This document shows, in pieces, positions 14,738-16,868 of a stretch of DNA of 16,868 bases. The stretch lies in the NCBI GenBank assembly GCA_900549335.1, contig UROJ01000007.1, positions 1 through 16,868 on the forward strand, read 5' to 3'. The position numbers and the translations under genes were made by a program. The notes beneath the pieces are model-generated. The model ran no database searches. It had not been told where the DNA came from and saw nothing but the letters and a program-made list of their open reading frames with translations. The first letter of the stretch is position 1. Each line of letters starts with the position of its first letter. The stretch comes from an uncultured Collinsella sp. Lineage in GTDB: Bacteria; Actinomycetota; Coriobacteriia; Coriobacteriales; Coriobacteriaceae.

Positions 14738-15448
14738 ATGCCCCAGATTGATGATGCCGAGCTGTTTGGCAATGCCGAGGATCAGCGTGCGTACGAGGAC
14801 TTTTGCGCCAATCAGGAGGCGGTCGAGAAGTTTACGCTCGACAAGCCCGCGCTTGTCTGCCGTTGGCGCATGTCCAACAAAAAGGTACCCATGCTCAACC
14901 GCCACATTCGCGCACTGTCCGAGCGCTTGGTGCAGGGCGAGCCGCTTACCCATAACATGCTCAGCTGGGCCAAGCAGCACGTTGAGTGGTCGCTTGCCGA
15001 GGGCGATTACACCGCACGCGACGGCGTGCTCATGCTGGTGATCGACGTCAACGGCAACGCCGCCATGACGGTGGGGGAGTACGAGCCGCTAACCGATACG
15101 TCGGCCAAGGCGCTACGCGCCCGCTCCGCCGAGGCCCGCTCCGAGGCCGACGAAACCGGCGTGGCGCCCGAGCTGCTCGCCGCCGTCGATAACGGCGAGC
15201 TTGCCTTTGTGGCGCCAGCGGACGAGTGCCTGTGCGGCACGGCGACGCTCATCGAGCAGTTGGCCCAGACCAAGGGCATCCCGGTCACGCGCGTAGACAT
15301 CCCCGCTCAGCTCAAGGGCGCGCTGTTCCTGGTGAGCGACGAGCACGGCGTGGTCCCTGCCGACGATACCGATGCCGCTGAGGCGGACGCTGCTATGGTC
15401 ACCTTCTTCGCCGACGGCTACGAAAAGCTCCGCGCCCGTCGTTCCTAA
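14738..15448 (+). CDS. Hypothetical protein, possible degenerate PLP fold-type IV
   Basis: No family was firmly recognised for this 236-residue acidic soluble protein. Some segments resemble aminodeoxychorismate lyase/branched-chain aminotransferase proteins in order: a strand and helix MLNRHIRALSERL (52-64), a strand GVLMLVIDVNGNAAM (96-110), and DECLCGTATLIEQLAQTKGI (162-181) with ALFLVSDEHGVVP (195-207). The region that normally holds the PLP lysine is short and replaced by an Ala/Glu-rich stretch (121-150), so activity is doubtful. This likeness is inference only. The start at 14738 has AAAGG 7 nt upstream; an ATG at 14714 (GAGG upstream) is a real alternative, adding eight residues. Confidence 0.7.
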   Translation: MPQIDDAELFGNAEDQRAYEDFCANQEAVEKFTLDKPALVCRWRMSNKKVPMLNRHIRALSERLVQGEPLTHNMLSWAKQHVEWSLAEGDYTARDGVLMLVIDVNGNAAMTVGEYEPLTDTSAKALRARSAEARSEADETGVAPELLAAVDNGELAFVAPADECLCGTATLIEQLAQTKGIPVTRVDIPAQLKGALFLVSDEHGVVPADDTDAAEADAAMVTFFADGYEKLRARRS

Positions 15449-15466
15449 CTTCAAGGCGGGGTGGGC

Positions 15467-16648
15467 TTACTGAAGCGAGCGAGCGCGTTCGATGGCGTAG
15501 GCGAGCGACAGCTGCTCCATCTCCGGGGCGCATTTGTAGCTCAGTCCGGTGAGAGCTGTCACCTTATCGAGGCGATATCGAATCGTGTTCGGGTGCTGGC
15601 TAGTCTGCTTGGCGGTTCGCTCGATACGTCGGTCGTTCTCAATGAATGCGGCGAGCGTGGATTCCAGCTCGCTGCCATGCTCACTGTCGTGCTCGCGTAT
15701 CGGCGAGAGAATCGCCTCCGAGAACGATCGCATCTCCGGGGTTTCCGCAAAAGGCATCACGGTTCTCAGGATGCCGAGCTGCGTATAGCGGACGGGACCC
15801 TCGGCTCGTTGACAAGATAGGCGCTGTGCGTAAATCGCCTGCGAGATCGCCTGCGCCACCGCCTCGTCTCCAAACAGAATATCGCTGATGCCGAGCCCTT
15901 CCGCTCCGCCATCGATACCGCTAGCCTCGATGAGCTCCGTGAGCGCCTGCACGATTCGCTCCACATCGAGCGTCTGTTCCGAGTCGCTTGTCGCTACGAA
16001 TAACAAACCTCCGTCATAGGGTGCCAGCATGTTGTGGCATCCGGCGAGGGTCGATTTTGCACAGAGACGTTCGATTTGCAAAAACGTACGCGGGTCGAGG
16101 GGCTCTGCAAACGATGCGAACAGGGCGACCGCTTCGTCCAGAAATGACGGGTTGAGGCCTCGGATGCGTCGGCAGATGGACTCGGGCGATACGTCTGTCC
16201 TCAGGGCATCGATCTCGCGCTGTGCGAAGTCGATGGACGCGAGCTGCTCGATATGCCGTTTGACCTCATAGATGACGCTGTCAAAGAACAGTGAGTCGTC
16301 GGTCGTGAGAAAGACCGGGTAGTGCCGCGCGTTGGCGTAGCGGATGGCTTGGTCGGGAATCGGGATGTGCAGGACGTTTTTGATGATAAGACCGCTCGTT
16401 CCCTTGGCGACGAGGTATTTCACGGCTTCAGTGATGAGGTACGGGTCGTCCTTCGCATAGAGGAAGGTGCTGAGGATGATCTCGTCTGAGCTGAAGTTGA
16501 CGCGCTGGTACTTGTTCTTGAGGCCGGGCATGAGTTCATAATCGAGGATCCCGACGCCAGAGACGGCACGCGAGACGCCATCGCTGCCGGCGATTAGACG
16601 GACCGATCCCTCATATTCCCGTGAGAAGTCCGAGATGGTGTATAGCAT
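15467..16648 (-). CDS. PucR-family transcriptional regulator
   Basis: The 393-residue protein has the PucR layout: an N-terminal sensory domain of the purine-catabolism regulator type (about 1-125; SGLIIKN and FLTTDDSLFF fit), a variable middle, and a C-terminal helix-turn-helix of the HTH_30 type, LAAFIENDRRIERTAKQTSQ followed by HPNTIRYRLDKV. Such proteins control nearby catabolic or transport genes in response to small metabolites; the ligand is unknown. The start at 16648 is chosen because AAGGTG lies 6 nt upstream; a GTG at 16669 adds seven residues without a site. It is divergent from the gene beginning at 16863, a likely target. Confidence 0.9.
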   Translation of the reverse strand: MLYTISDFSREYEGSVRLIAGSDGVSRAVSGVGILDYELMPGLKNKYQRVNFSSDEIILSTFLYAKDDPYLITEAVKYLVAKGTSGLIIKNVLHIPIPDQAIRYANARHYPVFLTTDDSLFFDSVIYEVKRHIEQLASIDFAQREIDALRTDVSPESICRRIRGLNPSFLDEAVALFASFAEPLDPRTFLQIERLCAKSTLAGCHNMLAPYDGGLLFVATSDSEQTLDVERIVQALTELIEASGIDGGAEGLGISDILFGDEAVAQAISQAIYAQRLSCQRAEGPVRYTQLGILRTVMPFAETPEMRSFSEAILSPIREHDSEHGSELESTLAAFIENDRRIERTAKQTSQHPNTIRYRLDKVTALTGLSYKCAPEMEQLSLAYAIERARSLQ

Positions 16649-16707
16649 CAACATCACCTTGTAAATCACTACAATAAGTACAGGTATAAATAGGATAATC
16701 GCACATC

Positions 16708-16737
16708 AGTATACCGTTGATGCGGGAATTAGTTCAA
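16708..16737 (-). promoter_or_regulatory. Promoter of the PucR-type regulator
   Basis: TTGAAC (16737-16732) and TATACT (16713-16708) are 18 bp apart, both close to sigma-70 consensus. Transcription would begin near 16701, leaving a leader of about 53 nt. Confidence 0.7.
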
Positions 16738-16801
16738 ATACATGCTGATAGAACGAAAAATCAGATTGAGAATCGTTGTAGATTCCAACAAAAAATGATC
16801 C

Positions 16802-16830
16802 TTGGCGGCATCTTTACTAAACCGTACAGT
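16802..16830 (+). promoter_or_regulatory. Possible promoter of the gene at the right edge
   Basis: TTGGCG (16802-16807) and TACAGT (16825-16830) are 17 bp apart and would start transcription near 16837, about 26 nt before the ATG at 16863. Confidence 0.45.
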
Positions 16831-16862
16831 GAAGCAACGTAAAGCTTTCGCTGAGAGGAGCG

Positions 16863-16868
16863 ATGATG
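16863..16868 (+). CDS. First codons of a gene running off the right edge
   Basis: Two ATG codons in a row end the window. GAGAGGAG lies just upstream, with spacing that suits either ATG. The gene is divergent from the PucR-type regulator and may be under its control. Its product cannot be told. Confidence 0.5.

Noticed and set aside
13502..14980. 492-codon minus-strand frame antisense to purH
   Set aside because: Shadow of purH third-position GC; no domain and no binding site.

Overview
The window looks like chromosome from a Coriobacteriia-type actinomycete, most like Collinsella. I infer this from the mix of GC-rich housekeeping genes (GluQRS, PurH), the DUF2207 protein with a Gly-rich tail, the PucR-type regulator, near-leaderless promoters and AAAGG-type ribosome binding sites. 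No rRNA, tRNA, tmRNA or CRISPR array was recognised. Genus is a judgement from gene style, not a database match.

Left part (1-8240) reads as an accessory block. It holds an unidentified minus-strand gene whose reading appears to continue in another frame at the left edge; a large imperfect palindrome (676-862); a Nudix pyrophosphohydrolase that converges, across one shared bidirectional terminator, on a 958-residue protein made of a phospholipase D-type HKD nuclease, a superfamily 2 helicase and DUF3427; an AAA_14/DUF4143 ATPase preceded by four 13-bp half-sites in alternating orientation, exactly 20 bp apart; a small two-helix membrane protein; a calcineurin-type phosphoesterase; and a GNAT/DUF1778 toxin-antitoxin pair whose palindromic operator fills its promoter spacer. 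The HKD-helicase plus Nudix pair and the phased site array are the best candidates for something not well described.

Right part (8291-16868) is core-like and more GC-rich: GluQRS (gluQ) with an apparently leaderless promoter, a secreted/membrane DUF2207 protein, a GNAT acetyltransferase, purH, an unrecognised protein that may be a degenerate fold-type IV PLP protein, a PucR-family regulator, and the first codons of a gene divergent from it. Intergenic DNA at 11695-12105 contains two inverted copies of a short coding-like repeat around a strong hairpin.

Gene starts were moved inward from the longest open frame wherever a ribosome binding site or promoter favoured a downstream ATG. All functional claims rest on motifs read by eye; no searches or folding programs were run.
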